NCBI GenBank assembly: GCA_964489015.1 | Contig: CAZAXD010000001.1 | Coordinates: 62,001-126,000, forward strand | Length of the DNA: 64,000 nucleotides | Direction: 5' to 3' | Source of the DNA: JAPYWM01 sp964489015 | GTDB taxonomy: Bacteria; Bacteroidota; Bacteroidia; SpSt-205 | Part shown: positions 16,797 through 25,748 of the stretch, piece after piece | How the letters are laid out: each line of letters opens with the position of its first letter | How positions within the stretch are numbered: position 1 is the stretch's first letter | Program-made: the position numbers and the translations under genes | The notes under the pieces: model-generated | Database searches by the model: none | Told to the model about the DNA's origin: nothing | What the model saw: only the letters and a program-made list of their open reading frames with translations

Positions 16797-17839
16797 CAGC
16801 CGTATTCTACTTCTACCTCTGGCGTGAGGGGCAGAGACTGACAGGTCAGAATATAACCCTTCTCGATTTCCCAGTCGGAGAGTGCCTCTCGGGAGCGCAT
16901 GTGCACCTGCCCCTTGAGAAGCTTGCCGCGACACGTGCAGCAGATGCCCTCCTCGCAAGCATACGGCGGATCCAGGCCTGCGTCTTGTGCTGCTTGCAGG
17001 ATGGACTGACCGGGCTTGACAGAGACCTGATACGTTTTGCCATCCAGGTGAATCGTGGCCTGCGCTTCCACGGCTTGGATCTCGGTCGTGACTTCGGCAG
17101 GGAGCGGCGCAGAAAAATATTCCGTGTGAATTTTTTCTTTAGGCAGCTTAGCTGCTGAGAGCGCCTGAATCGCTAGCTGCATCATGTCGACAGGACCACA
17201 GAGATACACTTCAATCGGCAAAAGCCTTTGCCGAATTCGTTGAAGCTCAGCGGTGATCCAGTCTGCTGTGATGCGGCCTGCGCGCCCTTCCCAGCCCGGC
17301 AAGGGCTGGCTCAAGGTATGCAGAACTTCCAAACGCCCGCTGTGGTTTTGCATGAGCGCATCAAGCCGATCCCGAAAGATGATATGATCTTGATCACGAC
17401 TCCCGTATAGAAGTAAAATCTTGCTTTTGGGCTCAGCAAAAAGAATCGAACGAATCATGCTCATGATGGGCGTAATACCACTACCTGCTGCGATGAAAAG
17501 ATATTGAACGCTACGCCCTGGCGTCGGCTGCACGGTGAAGTTCCCTAAAGGTGGAAAGACTTCGAGCTCATCGCCAGGGCTCATGTGCTGCCATATGTAA
17601 TTGGATACGACGCCATTAGGTAGGCGTTTGATAGTCACCTCCAAGTCGGTATCCAGGTAGGGACTGCTAGAGAGGGAATAAGCTCGCGGCTCTTTTTTGT
17701 CAGCGATGAGAGGACGGAGGGTCAGATACTGTCCTGGCAGGTAGTCAAACCCCGCCGCCGGCTTCTCGAGGATGAGCGTATAGGCGTTTGGCGTTTCGGG
17801 CTGGATAGCTTTGATGCGAAGCTTGTGGAAGCGGGTCAT
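16796..17839 (-). CDS. PaaE-like ferredoxin-NAD(P) reductase with C-terminal 2Fe-2S domain
   Basis: A 347-residue flavoprotein reductase that transfers electrons from NAD(P)H through FAD to a plant-type 2Fe-2S cluster. The FAD region includes RAYSLSSSP at about residues 53-61, and the NAD-binding AAGSGITPIMS motif lies near residue 117. The C-terminal ferredoxin domain has the four-cysteine pattern C295, C300, C303, C333. This architecture is that of phenylacetyl-CoA epoxidase subunit E and of related oxygenase reductases. No oxygenase subunits are in the window, so the electron acceptor is unknown. ATGA overlaps occur on both sides. Confidence 0.85.
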   Translation of the reverse strand: MTRFHKLRIKAIQPETPNAYTLILEKPAAGFDYLPGQYLTLRPLIADKKEPRAYSLSSSPYLDTDLEVTIKRLPNGVVSNYIWQHMSPGDELEVFPPLGNFTVQPTPGRSVQYLFIAAGSGITPIMSMIRSILFAEPKSKILLLYGSRDQDHIIFRDRLDALMQNHSGRLEVLHTLSQPLPGWEGRAGRITADWITAELQRIRQRLLPIEVYLCGPVDMMQLAIQALSAAKLPKEKIHTEYFSAPLPAEVTTEIQAVEAQATIHLDGKTYQVSVKPGQSILQAAQDAGLDPPYACEEGICCTCRGKLLKGQVHMRSREALSDWEIEKGYILTCQSLPLTPEVEVEYG

Positions 17840-18801
17840 GCGGAAGCGGGTTTCTTTTCAATCCATCGGCCCATCTTGCTATACTTTTCTAACCGCTGGC
17901 GGTACAAGGTCTCCGGGTCAAGGGCTAGAAGCGGAGGAAGGTCCTGTAAGATCTTTTCGCATACAATCCTAAAGACAGCTTGCGGGTCTTTGTGGGCACC
18001 GCCAAGGGGTTCAGGCAGAACCTCATCGATGGTGCCAAGCTTGAGATTATCCTCCGCGGAAAGGTGAAGCGCCGTAGCAGCCTGCTCCTTGAATTCCCAC
18101 GAGCGCCACAAGATAGCCGCGCAGCTTTCAGGGGAGATGACCGAGTACCAGGTATTTTCAAACATATAAATCTTATCCCCGACGCCAATGCCGAGCGCGC
18201 CACCCGAAGCCCCTTCCCCGATGATAAAGACTAAGATGGGGACGCGGAGCTGAGCCATTTCGTAAAGGTTACGGGCGATGGCTTCCGCCTGGCCAAACTC
18301 TTCAGCGTGCATACCAGGATGGGCCCCCGGCGTGTCGATGAAAACGATAATAGGTTTGTGCATTTTTTCGGCCAGCTTCATGAGCCGGAGGGCTTTGCGA
18401 TAGCCCTCCGGGTTGGCCATGCCGAAGCTTCGGTATTGTCGGCTCTTAGTGTCTCGGCCTTTTTGCTGACCGATTAGGATCGCACCATAAGGGCCTACCT
18501 GTCCAATGCCGCCTACAATGGCATAGTCCTCACCGGCCTTCCGGTCCCCATGTAGCTCGATGAAGTCCTCACAAATGGCTTGGATGTAATCTAACGTATA
18601 AGGCCGCCCAGGATGACGGGCTAGCTGAACACGCTGCCAAGGCGTGAGGTTTTTATAGATATCCCGCTTGAGCTGCTCAAGACGGGCCTCGAGCTGAACT
18701 AACGTATCAGAAATGTCGATCCCATTCTGCTGAGCTAGACGCCGTGTCTCGGCGATCTTAGCCTCGAGCTCGAGGATCGGCTTTTCAAACTCTAGCTCCA
18801 T
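17836..18801 (-). CDS. accA: Acetyl-CoA carboxylase carboxyltransferase subunit alpha
   Basis: This is the alpha half of the carboxyltransferase that makes malonyl-CoA for fatty-acid synthesis. It has 321 residues, normal for AccA. A coiled N-terminus (about residues 1-45) leads to LTPWQRVQLARHPGRPYTLDYI and the crotonase-fold core with DTPGAHPGMHAEEFGQ and GEGASGGALGIGVGD. The gene lies 3 bases after trxA and overlaps the reductase by ATGA. accD is not in the window. Confidence 0.95.
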   Translation of the reverse strand: MELEFEKPILELEAKIAETRRLAQQNGIDISDTLVQLEARLEQLKRDIYKNLTPWQRVQLARHPGRPYTLDYIQAICEDFIELHGDRKAGEDYAIVGGIGQVGPYGAILIGQQKGRDTKSRQYRSFGMANPEGYRKALRLMKLAEKMHKPIIVFIDTPGAHPGMHAEEFGQAEAIARNLYEMAQLRVPILVFIIGEGASGGALGIGVGDKIYMFENTWYSVISPESCAAILWRSWEFKEQAATALHLSAEDNLKLGTIDEVLPEPLGGAHKDPQAVFRIVCEKILQDLPPLLALDPETLYRQRLEKYSKMGRWIEKKPASA

Positions 18802-18804
18802 TCC

Positions 18805-19146
18805 TTACTTAACCAAGGGTTCAAGGCGCTTTTCTAAAGCAGCCTGTGGGAGCGCGCCCACAATCTTATCGACAGGCTTACCACCTGAAAAAACAATGAG
18901 AGTAGGGATAGCCTGGATGAAGTAGTGCATGGGCGTTTGGGGATTTTCATCCACGTTCATTTTGACAACCTTGATCTTGCCGGCGTGCTTTTCGGCAATG
19001 CTGTCCAAAATAGGGGCGATCATTTTACAAGGGCCACACCACGGAGCCCAAAAGTCTACTAGAACCGGCAGCGTGCTTTCTAAAACTTCCTGTTTGAAGT
19101 TGGCATCTGTGACGACGACAGGCTTGTTTAAGGCTTGGTAACTCAT
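18805..19146 (-). CDS. trxA: Thioredoxin
   Basis: A cytoplasmic dithiol carrier of 113 residues with the classic WCGPC active site (C37, C40) and the cis-proline segment IPTLIVF. It is the first gene of a four-gene unit. A thioredoxin reductase and DsbD are encoded 3-5 kb further along the same strand, so the whole thioredoxin circuit is local. Two tandem promoter boxes precede it. Confidence 0.95.
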   Translation of the reverse strand: MSYQALNKPVVVTDANFKQEVLESTLPVLVDFWAPWCGPCKMIAPILDSIAEKHAGKIKVVKMNVDENPQTPMHYFIQAIPTLIVFSGGKPVDKIVGALPQAALEKRLEPLVK

Positions 19147-19157
19147 GGCGACTAAAA

Positions 19158-19176
19158 CAAATTTAGGACAAAATTA
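19158..19176 (-). promoter_or_regulatory. Two tandem -7 boxes upstream of trxA
   Basis: On the minus strand TAATTTTG (19176-19169) begins exactly on the dnaE stop codon TAA. It is followed by TAAATTTG (19165-19158), which ends 11 bases before the trxA ATG. The nearer box would give a leader of about five nucleotides. Confidence 0.5.
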
Positions 19177-22100
19177 GTTTAGCTGGGCCACAGCGCCGAT
19201 CTCACGCAGCTCCTGGAGCAGCGTCTGGCTATAACGTAAGCGCTGATCGACAAGAAGTAAGGCCGGGTGCCGGTGGTCATGATGAAGCCTCAGGCGGACG
19301 GACATCTTGCCGGCATGCTTTTTTAGAAGCTGCTCCCAGTATAAAAGAGAACGGCGGTCAAGCTGGCGGATGTCCCACTCGATCAAGATATACCGATTGG
19401 GTGGGGGTGGCGCTTCGTGTAGCGGACCGGCTTCCACGAGGCGCCATTCGCGATAACTATCCGCCCGTAAAACCCAGTCTAGGATGAGGTATAAAGGCTC
19501 ATACAGCCGTTCCTTCAGTAAGGCCCCCTGCTCTTCCCAAAAAGGCGCAAAGACTGTAAGCTCAAAAACGCCCTCCAAATCCTCAAAGGTGAGCCGCGCA
19601 TACAACCGGCCTTGTTTAGACTTTCGCTCATCGATATCGACCAGCATGGCGGCGCAGCGAAGCGGCCCCTTAGGCGGGTCCTCTTCAGAGCTAGTCAAAA
19701 GCCGACTCGCGTCGGTGAGCAGCTTGCATAACTCGATCTCTTCGTACTGGCTAAAGGGGTGTCTCGATAAGAAGAACCCTGTATACTCTCGCTCTAGGCG
19801 AAGCAACTTCATTTCGTCATAAACCCGCTCTGGTGAACGCAGGATCGGCTTAGCGACTTGAATAGTCTGTGCTTGGCTAAAGAGATCCGTGCTGCCGCCC
19901 AGGCCTTGTGCTTTTTTGGTGGCGTAATCTAGAAGGATCTGGCGATTGCGCTCATCTAAGAGTTGACTTCGGTTGCCCCTTAGCAAGGTATCCAGGGCCC
20001 CAGCTGCCGCTAGGCTTTCTAAAATTTTCTTATTGAGGCCATGCGGCTGCAGACGTTCTACAAAGTCGTAGATATCCGCATAAGGGCCCTTTTCTCGTTC
20101 GCTAACGATGATATGGGCAAACTTTTCACCTAAGTGCTTGATACCACCCAAGCCAAAGCGGATCTCCTGCGGATTAGGTACGGAAAAGGAAATATCACTG
20201 TGATTGACGCAAGGCGGTAATACCTTAATACCGAGGCTGCGTACTTCCTGTAAGAAAAAGCTGATTTTGTCAAAGTTGTCAGCGTGGTGGGTGAGCAAGG
20301 CGGCCATGTAAGCAGCGGGATAGTTGGCTTTGAGGTAGCCGGTGCGGTACGCTAAGATGCTATAGGCTGCGGCATGGGATTTATTGAAGCCGTACTCCGC
20401 GAAGCGCGCCATGAGGTCAAAGACCTCCTCTGCTACTTGGGGAGCGGTGCCCGCGGCGATAGCCCGCGAAATGAAGATAGAGCGCTGTTCCTCCATGATC
20501 TCCTTTTTCTTTTTGCCCATGGCCCGGCGAAGGAGGTCGGCTTCTGCTAAGGAATACCCTGCCAGCACCTGGGCGATCTGCATGATCTGCTCCTGATAGA
20601 CCATGATGCCATAAGTATTTTGGAGGATAGGCTCTAGGCGGGGGTCTGGGTACGTGATGGGCTCCTCGCCGTGCTTGCGCCGGATAAAGGTCGGTATGTT
20701 TTCCATGGGTCCTGGGCGATACAGGGCGTTCATGGCAATGAGATCCTCTATACAAGTGGGGCGAAGCTGTCTCAGGTATTTTTGCATGCCCTCTGACTCA
20801 AATTGAAAGATGCCTACAGTCTGACCCTGCTGAAAGAGCTGCCAAGTCTTCTCATCATCAAGGGGGAGGTGCTCCAGGTCGATGGGGGAAGGGCTCTTGG
20901 TGAGCTTTTGAACGAGCGCTACGGCCGTGCGTAAGATAGAGAGCGTCTTGAGCCCAAGGAAGTCCATTTTGAGGAGACCGACCTTTTCACACTCGGGGCC
21001 ATCCCACTGGGTGATGACCTGGCGCTGCGCTTCGTCGCGGGTCGTAATAGCCAGGGGTACGTACTTATACAACGCATCGGGCGCGATGATCACACCGGCG
21101 GCGTGTACACCCGTGTGGCGAGTCATGCCCTCTAATTTTTCACTCCAGGTCACGACGCGATGGAGGGGATGGTCGGGCTCCTCGTAAATCTGCCTCAGGA
21201 AGGTGGCTTTCGGGTTCTGCTCCCCGTCGAGCGCTTCTTGCAGGGTGATGTTGGGCTTATCGGGGATGTAACCGCAGAGCTTATTGACCTCGGGAAGCGG
21301 GATATGGAGAGTACGGCCTACGTCGCGAATAGCGGTCTTGATGCCCATGGTTCCATACGTGATGATTTGGGCGACGTTTTGGCGGCCGTATTTGGCCTGT
21401 ACATAGGCGATGACTTTATCCCGCCCTTCGTCGTCGAAATCGATATCGATATCAGGCGGGGAGACCCGCTCGGGGTTTAGAAAGCGTTCAAAAAGTAACT
21501 GGTACGCTATAGGGTCCACGCTGGTAATGCCGAGCACATAGGCGACGAGGCTGCCGGCGGCAGACCCCCGACCGGGTCCCACCCACACGCCCTGCTGGCG
21601 TGCTTGCGCCACAAAGTCCTGTACGATCAAGAAGTACCCCGCGAATCCCATTTGCGCAATAATTCGGAGCTCATGCGCGAGCCTACTGGCTACCGCTTCG
21701 GGCAGGGGATCGCCATAACGCTTTTTGGCGCCTTCCTCTGCTAGGTGCTGTAGGTATGCCTCCATCCCGCTAAATCCTTCGGGAATCGGATAACGCGGTA
21801 GGATCAACGACTGGTTAAAATTGAGCCGAAGCGTAACCTTTTCTGCGATTTCTGCGGTTCGGGTGAGACTCTCAGGGTACGCCCGAAAGAGCGGCATTTC
21901 TAGCATCTCGGCCGGGCTTTTGAGGTAAAAGTGGGGGTTGAGATTATTCTGGTCGTCCGTAAATCGGAAACGCTCCTTGTCGTCGTAGCTACTGGCGGTC
22001 TGGATCGCTAGTAGCAGGTCGTGGATCTGTGCGTCTTCTCGGCAGGTATAATGCACGTCATTCGTGGCGATGACGGGCACGCCGTACTGACGGCTCCATC

Positions 22101-22659
22101 TCATAAGCACCTCAGCAACCTGGTGCTGGGCGTTTAGGCCATGGTCCTGGAGCTCAATGTAAAAGTCTTCCCCAAAAAGCTCTTTTAGCCAGATAAAGTC
22201 CTTTTCGGCCTGATCGATTTTGCCCCGCAGGATCTTCTGGTTGATGACGCTAGCCAGGCACCCTGTGGTCGTAATGAGGCCGCGGCGATGGGTTTCTAAG
22301 AGCTGGCGATGAATGCGAGGCTTGTAGTAGAAACCTTCCAAGTAGCTAATGGAAGAGAGGTAGAGGAGGTTTTGCCAGCCTTCTTCGTCTTTTGCCAGAA
22401 GCAGCAGGTGGTAGGTGTTTTTATCCTTGGTGAAGGTATCCGCATCTGTAAAGTAAAACTCACAGCCGATGATGGGCTTGAGCTGATGGGCCACCGCCTG
22501 CTGGTAAAAGGCTGGCACAGCAAAGAGGTTGCCATGGTCTGAGAGAGCAATCGCCCGCATGCCTAAGCGCTGGGCGCGCACCATGAGGTCGCTAATCCGC
22601 GAAGCCCCATCTAAAAGGCTGTATTCTGTATGAACGTGGAGGTGAACGAGGTCACACAT
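19174..22659 (-). CDS. dnaE: DNA polymerase III alpha subunit
   Basis: The replicative polymerase, with 1161 residues. The N-terminal PHP domain (HLHVHTEYS, H8/H10; SDHGNLF) is well preserved. The catalytic aspartates are in PPDIDIDFDD (D403, D405), with a third near KMDFLGLKTL. The helix-hairpin-helix region and OB-fold (about residues 960-1060) follow. It is a DnaE1 by length and order; no PolC-type exonuclease insertion is present. The ATG at 22659 overlaps the upstream FAH gene by 8 bp and no box was seen inside that gene's end, so dnaE probably depends on the FAH promoter that faces recA. Confidence 0.94.
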   Translation of the reverse strand: MCDLVHLHVHTEYSLLDGASRISDLMVRAQRLGMRAIALSDHGNLFAVPAFYQQAVAHQLKPIIGCEFYFTDADTFTKDKNTYHLLLLAKDEEGWQNLLYLSSISYLEGFYYKPRIHRQLLETHRRGLITTTGCLASVINQKILRGKIDQAEKDFIWLKELFGEDFYIELQDHGLNAQHQVAEVLMRWSRQYGVPVIATNDVHYTCREDAQIHDLLLAIQTASSYDDKERFRFTDDQNNLNPHFYLKSPAEMLEMPLFRAYPESLTRTAEIAEKVTLRLNFNQSLILPRYPIPEGFSGMEAYLQHLAEEGAKKRYGDPLPEAVASRLAHELRIIAQMGFAGYFLIVQDFVAQARQQGVWVGPGRGSAAGSLVAYVLGITSVDPIAYQLLFERFLNPERVSPPDIDIDFDDEGRDKVIAYVQAKYGRQNVAQIITYGTMGIKTAIRDVGRTLHIPLPEVNKLCGYIPDKPNITLQEALDGEQNPKATFLRQIYEEPDHPLHRVVTWSEKLEGMTRHTGVHAAGVIIAPDALYKYVPLAITTRDEAQRQVITQWDGPECEKVGLLKMDFLGLKTLSILRTAVALVQKLTKSPSPIDLEHLPLDDEKTWQLFQQGQTVGIFQFESEGMQKYLRQLRPTCIEDLIAMNALYRPGPMENIPTFIRRKHGEEPITYPDPRLEPILQNTYGIMVYQEQIMQIAQVLAGYSLAEADLLRRAMGKKKKEIMEEQRSIFISRAIAAGTAPQVAEEVFDLMARFAEYGFNKSHAAAYSILAYRTGYLKANYPAAYMAALLTHHADNFDKISFFLQEVRSLGIKVLPPCVNHSDISFSVPNPQEIRFGLGGIKHLGEKFAHIIVSEREKGPYADIYDFVERLQPHGLNKKILESLAAAGALDTLLRGNRSQLLDERNRQILLDYATKKAQGLGGSTDLFSQAQTIQVAKPILRSPERVYDEMKLLRLEREYTGFFLSRHPFSQYEEIELCKLLTDASRLLTSSEEDPPKGPLRCAAMLVDIDERKSKQGRLYARLTFEDLEGVFELTVFAPFWEEQGALLKERLYEPLYLILDWVLRADSYREWRLVEAGPLHEAPPPPNRYILIEWDIRQLDRRSLLYWEQLLKKHAGKMSVRLRLHHDHRHPALLLVDQRLRYSQTLLQELREIGAVAQLN

Positions 22660-23656
22660 GCTGATCGGCGTCTCGAATGATATTATGCAAGGTTCCTAGG
22701 CCTTGTCCAATTAGTAACACTTCATCACCGGGGGCGAGCCACGTTTCAGGGGCTTGCGGGTCCTCGCGGCGGCGCGTGCCATTCAGCTCTAAGAAGCAGC
22801 CCGTGCCCACGGTTCCAGACCCCAGCACTTCGCCTGGGTAAATCATGACCCCATAGCTAACCCGTTCGATAAGCTCTGCAAAGGTCCAGCTCATGTCTGA
22901 GAGGTAGCCGTAGCTGACGGGTTTGTTATTGACCTCGGCTTGCAGGGCAAGCTTATACGTAGCACCGACGTGGCCGGGAGGCGGATCCGTCCGGTAAAAG
23001 GCCAATTCGTCTGGGGTGACCACCCAAGGCCCTAATGAGGTTGCAAAGTCTTTGCCTTTGGCGGGGCCTAAGTTGAGTTTCATTTCTTCCATTTGCAAAG
23101 CCCGTGCGCTCCAGTCGTTCATGAGTATGTAGCCGAAAATATAATCATCGGCGCGGTGTGCTGGGACATTCTGGCCGCTCTGGCCAAATATCACCGCTAC
23201 CTCGAGCTCAAAGTCGAGCTTCTCCTTTTGACGACCATGTACCAGCACAGGGCCCGGGCCTGTCACAGCCAGCGCATTCGAGAAGTAAAATACGGGAAAC
23301 TGGTCAAACTCTGGGATCATTTCAAGGCCGCGATTGCGTCTAGCGGCTTCGACATGCTGACGAAACGCATACCCATCGCGCAGGCTCACGGGCCTCTCCA
23401 CGGGTGAGAGGACGCGCAGCGCCGCATAAGGCACCTGTAGCTCCTCAAAATCGCCCCGCTCCAGATACCGCTTGGCTACCCACTCTACCCAGCCCTCGTA
23501 CGCCGGGCGTTGCTGTAAGTAGCCTATCAGATCCGTAAAGGGGAAGGAACGCCCACAAGCTTGGGCTGCTAGCGACAGCGATAGGGCAAACTGCTCCGAA
23601 CGGTCCATGAGCCCTAAATGCACCTGATGCTGCCAGACAAACCGCACAAACTTCAT
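22652..23656 (-). CDS. Fumarylacetoacetate hydrolase (FAH) family protein
   Basis: A metal-dependent hydrolase or lyase of the FAH superfamily, 334 residues, with the C-terminal FAH core at about residues 110-330. The conserved core is visible in the DFELEVAVIFG region (metal ligands), NDWSARALQ and a GSGTVGTGC segment. In two-domain FAH proteins this length fits fumarylacetoacetase-like enzymes, but the substrate cannot be assigned. The ATG at 23656 is favoured because a TATCTTTG box ends eight bases upstream; a longer reading would run into recA. It is co-transcribed with dnaE. Confidence 0.8.
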   Translation of the reverse strand: MKFVRFVWQHQVHLGLMDRSEQFALSLSLAAQACGRSFPFTDLIGYLQQRPAYEGWVEWVAKRYLERGDFEELQVPYAALRVLSPVERPVSLRDGYAFRQHVEAARRNRGLEMIPEFDQFPVFYFSNALAVTGPGPVLVHGRQKEKLDFELEVAVIFGQSGQNVPAHRADDYIFGYILMNDWSARALQMEEMKLNLGPAKGKDFATSLGPWVVTPDELAFYRTDPPPGHVGATYKLALQAEVNNKPVSYGYLSDMSWTFAELIERVSYGVMIYPGEVLGSGTVGTGCFLELNGTRRREDPQAPETWLAPGDEVLLIGQGLGTLHNIIRDADQHV

Positions 23657-23663
23657 ACCTTTG
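23656..23663 (+). promoter_or_regulatory. Predicted -7 box (TACCTTTG) of recA
   Basis: The box ends eight bases before the recA ATG at 23672. Its first base is also part of the FAH start codon on the other strand. Together with the opposing box it forms an imperfect palindrome spanning 23654-23674. Confidence 0.6.
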
Positions 23664-23664
23664 G

Positions 23665-23672
23665 CAAAGATA
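23665..23672 (-). promoter_or_regulatory. Predicted -7 box (TATCTTTG) of FAH-dnaE
   Basis: The minus-strand box ends eight bases before the FAH ATG at 23656, and its first base overlaps the A of the recA ATG. The two divergent promoters therefore occupy the same DNA and should exclude each other. Confidence 0.55.
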
Positions 23673-24748
23673 TGTCCGCCGATAAGAAGCCGACCCTTCC
23701 CGAAGATAAACAAAAGCTCTTGCAAGCCACGCTGCAGAAGCTGGAGCGAGAATACGGAAAGGGCACGGTCATGAAGCTAGATGAGCGGGGTGATCAGGGC
23801 ATTGAGGTGATTTCTACGGGGTCTCTGGTCTTGGATGCGGCCCTTGGGGTAGGGGGGCTGCCACGGGGACGTATTGTGGAGATTTATGGTCCCGAAGCCT
23901 CCGGCAAGACGACCTTAGCCCTGCACGCCATCGCAGAGGCGAATAAAGCTGGCGGCATGGCAGCCTTTATCGATGCCGAGCATGCGTTTGATCCGATTTA
24001 TGCGCGGAAGCTCGGCATTGATACGAGCCAGCTGATTATCTCCCAGCCGGATTATGGAGAGCAGGCTCTGGAGATTGCCGACTCACTCATTCGTTCTGGC
24101 GCCATAGACGTTGTAGTCGTGGACTCGGTCGCAGCCTTGGTGCCTAAGGCTGAGCTAGAGGGAGAAATGGGGGATGCTAAGGTGGGGTTGCAAGCCCGCC
24201 TGATGTCTCAGGCCCTTCGGAAGCTCACTGCGAGCATCTCCCGGACTCGCTGTATCGCTATTTTTATCAACCAACTGCGCGAAAAAATCGGTGGTATGGC
24301 CATGTATGGCCCCTCGGAGACCACCACGGGCGGTAATGCTCTCAAGTTTTACGCCTCGGTTCGGCTGGATGTGCGGCGAATAGCCACTCTGAAGGAAGGA
24401 AATGACGTGATTGGCCACCGGGTCCGCGTCAAAGTCGTGAAAAATAAAGTGGCCCCGCCTTTTAAGACGGCAGAATTTGATATTTTGTACGGGGAGGGGA
24501 TTTCGCGGGTCGGGGAGGTGATTGACCTAGGGGTGCAGCTTGGCGTTATTCAAAAAGCCGGGTCGTGGTTTAGTTACAACGGGCAGCGCTTAGCCCAAGG
24601 TCGCGAAAACCTCCGCACCTTCCTGAAAGATCATCCCGAGCTTCTGGAGGAGCTAGAAAAGAAGATTCGGCCTATGTTACTGCAGGCGACCGATCTGTCT
24701 CTGGCAAGCTCCCTGATCGAGGATATTTCCTCTGAGCCAGCAGCTTGA
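23672..24748 (+). CDS. recA: Recombinase A
   Basis: The DNA strand-exchange protein of homologous recombination and SOS signalling. It has 358 residues. Walker A is GPEASGKT (73-80), the Walker B-like strand is DVVVVDSVAAL, and the L2 loop region reads FINQLREKIGGMAMYG. The start at 23672 (MSADKKP) is fixed by the promoter box eight bases upstream. An ATG at 23618 would read through the FAH gene and the promoter. I see no separate SOS operator. asd follows after 7 bases and is probably co-transcribed. Confidence 0.96.
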   Translation: MSADKKPTLPEDKQKLLQATLQKLEREYGKGTVMKLDERGDQGIEVISTGSLVLDAALGVGGLPRGRIVEIYGPEASGKTTLALHAIAEANKAGGMAAFIDAEHAFDPIYARKLGIDTSQLIISQPDYGEQALEIADSLIRSGAIDVVVVDSVAALVPKAELEGEMGDAKVGLQARLMSQALRKLTASISRTRCIAIFINQLREKIGGMAMYGPSETTTGGNALKFYASVRLDVRRIATLKEGNDVIGHRVRVKVVKNKVAPPFKTAEFDILYGEGISRVGEVIDLGVQLGVIQKAGSWFSYNGQRLAQGRENLRTFLKDHPELLEELEKKIRPMLLQATDLSLASSLIEDISSEPAA

Positions 24749-24755
24749 AGCGGTT

Positions 24756-25748
24756 ATGTGGCGACTTGGAGTTGTAGGCGTGACAGGACTGGTTGGGCGC
24801 ACCTTTTTGGAAGCCCTACCGCTCTATGGCTTCGAACGAGCAGAGATATATGGGGCCGCTTCGAGTCGGAGCGTAGGTCAGCGCGTACCTTTTCGGGAGC
24901 AGGAGATCGTCGTAGAGTCCATAGAGAGCCTCTTAGAAAAGCCTTTGGATATTGTCTTTTTTTCTGCAGGGGCGGCCGTGAGCCGAGCCTATGCCCCGCG
25001 CTTCGCCGAAAAAGGGGTATGGGTGATTGATAACTCGTCGGCCTGGCGTTTGGAGCCGGGCATTCCGCTGATTGTACCCGAGGTCAATCCCCACCATCTT
25101 GCACCTGAGAGCCGCCTGATTGCCAATCCAAATTGCTCAACGATTCAGCTTGTGGTGGTGCTTGCGCCGCTAGCCTGGGCTTTTGGTTTAGAGCGGGTTC
25201 TGGTTTCGACGTATCAAGCCGTCACCGGCGCCGGCCAAAAAGCCGTAGCGCAGCTCCTGGCCGAGCGCCGGGGCGAAGCGCCCGCCGAGGCTGTTTATCG
25301 CTACCCTATCGACCTCAATTGCATTCCTCAATGTGATGTTTTCACAGAAGAAGGGTATACCAAGGAGGAATGGAAGATTGTTCATGAGAGTCGAAAGATT
25401 CTTGATTTGCCAGAGCTAGCCATTAGTGCTACAGCGGTACGCGTACCGGTGCTTGGGGGACATAGCGAAGCGGTTAATGTAACTTTAGCGCGGGAGGCGA
25501 CCCTGGAGGACGTGCGAGCCGTTTTATCGAAAGCGCCTGGCCTTGTTCTAGACGATGAGCCGGCTACGCAGCGTTACCCTATGCCCCGCTTCGTGGGTGG
25601 GCAGGATCAAGTCTATGTGGGGCGGCTTCGTCGCGATGTGTCGCACGCCAGAGCCTTTTGGCTGTGGGTCGTAGCAGACAACCTTCGAAAGGGCGCTGCT
25701 ACGAACGCTCTCCAGATAGCTCAGCTTTTAGCCGCTCGGCGTGACTAA
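24756..25748 (+). CDS. asd: Aspartate-semialdehyde dehydrogenase
   Basis: Converts aspartyl phosphate to the semialdehyde on the route to lysine/diaminopimelate, threonine and methionine. It has 330 residues. The NADP-binding GVTGLVGRTFLE is at about residues 8-19, the catalytic Cys127 in NPNCSTIQ, and the catalytic His in VLGGHSEAVNV. dapB of the same pathway lies far away at 54 kb. It shares an operon with recA, an unexpected pairing, and overlaps the next gene by 8 bp. Confidence 0.95.
   Translation: MWRLGVVGVTGLVGRTFLEALPLYGFERAEIYGAASSRSVGQRVPFREQEIVVESIESLLEKPLDIVFFSAGAAVSRAYAPRFAEKGVWVIDNSSAWRLEPGIPLIVPEVNPHHLAPESRLIANPNCSTIQLVVVLAPLAWAFGLERVLVSTYQAVTGAGQKAVAQLLAERRGEAPAEAVYRYPIDLNCIPQCDVFTEEGYTKEEWKIVHESRKILDLPELAISATAVRVPVLGGHSEAVNVTLAREATLEDVRAVLSKAPGLVLDDEPATQRYPMPRFVGGQDQVYVGRLRRDVSHARAFWLWVVADNLRKGAATNALQIAQLLAARRD

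Noticed and set aside
23618..23671. Longer recA N-terminus from ATG 23618
   Set aside because: It would run through the promoter box and the opposite gene's start, and the added 18 residues do not resemble RecA.
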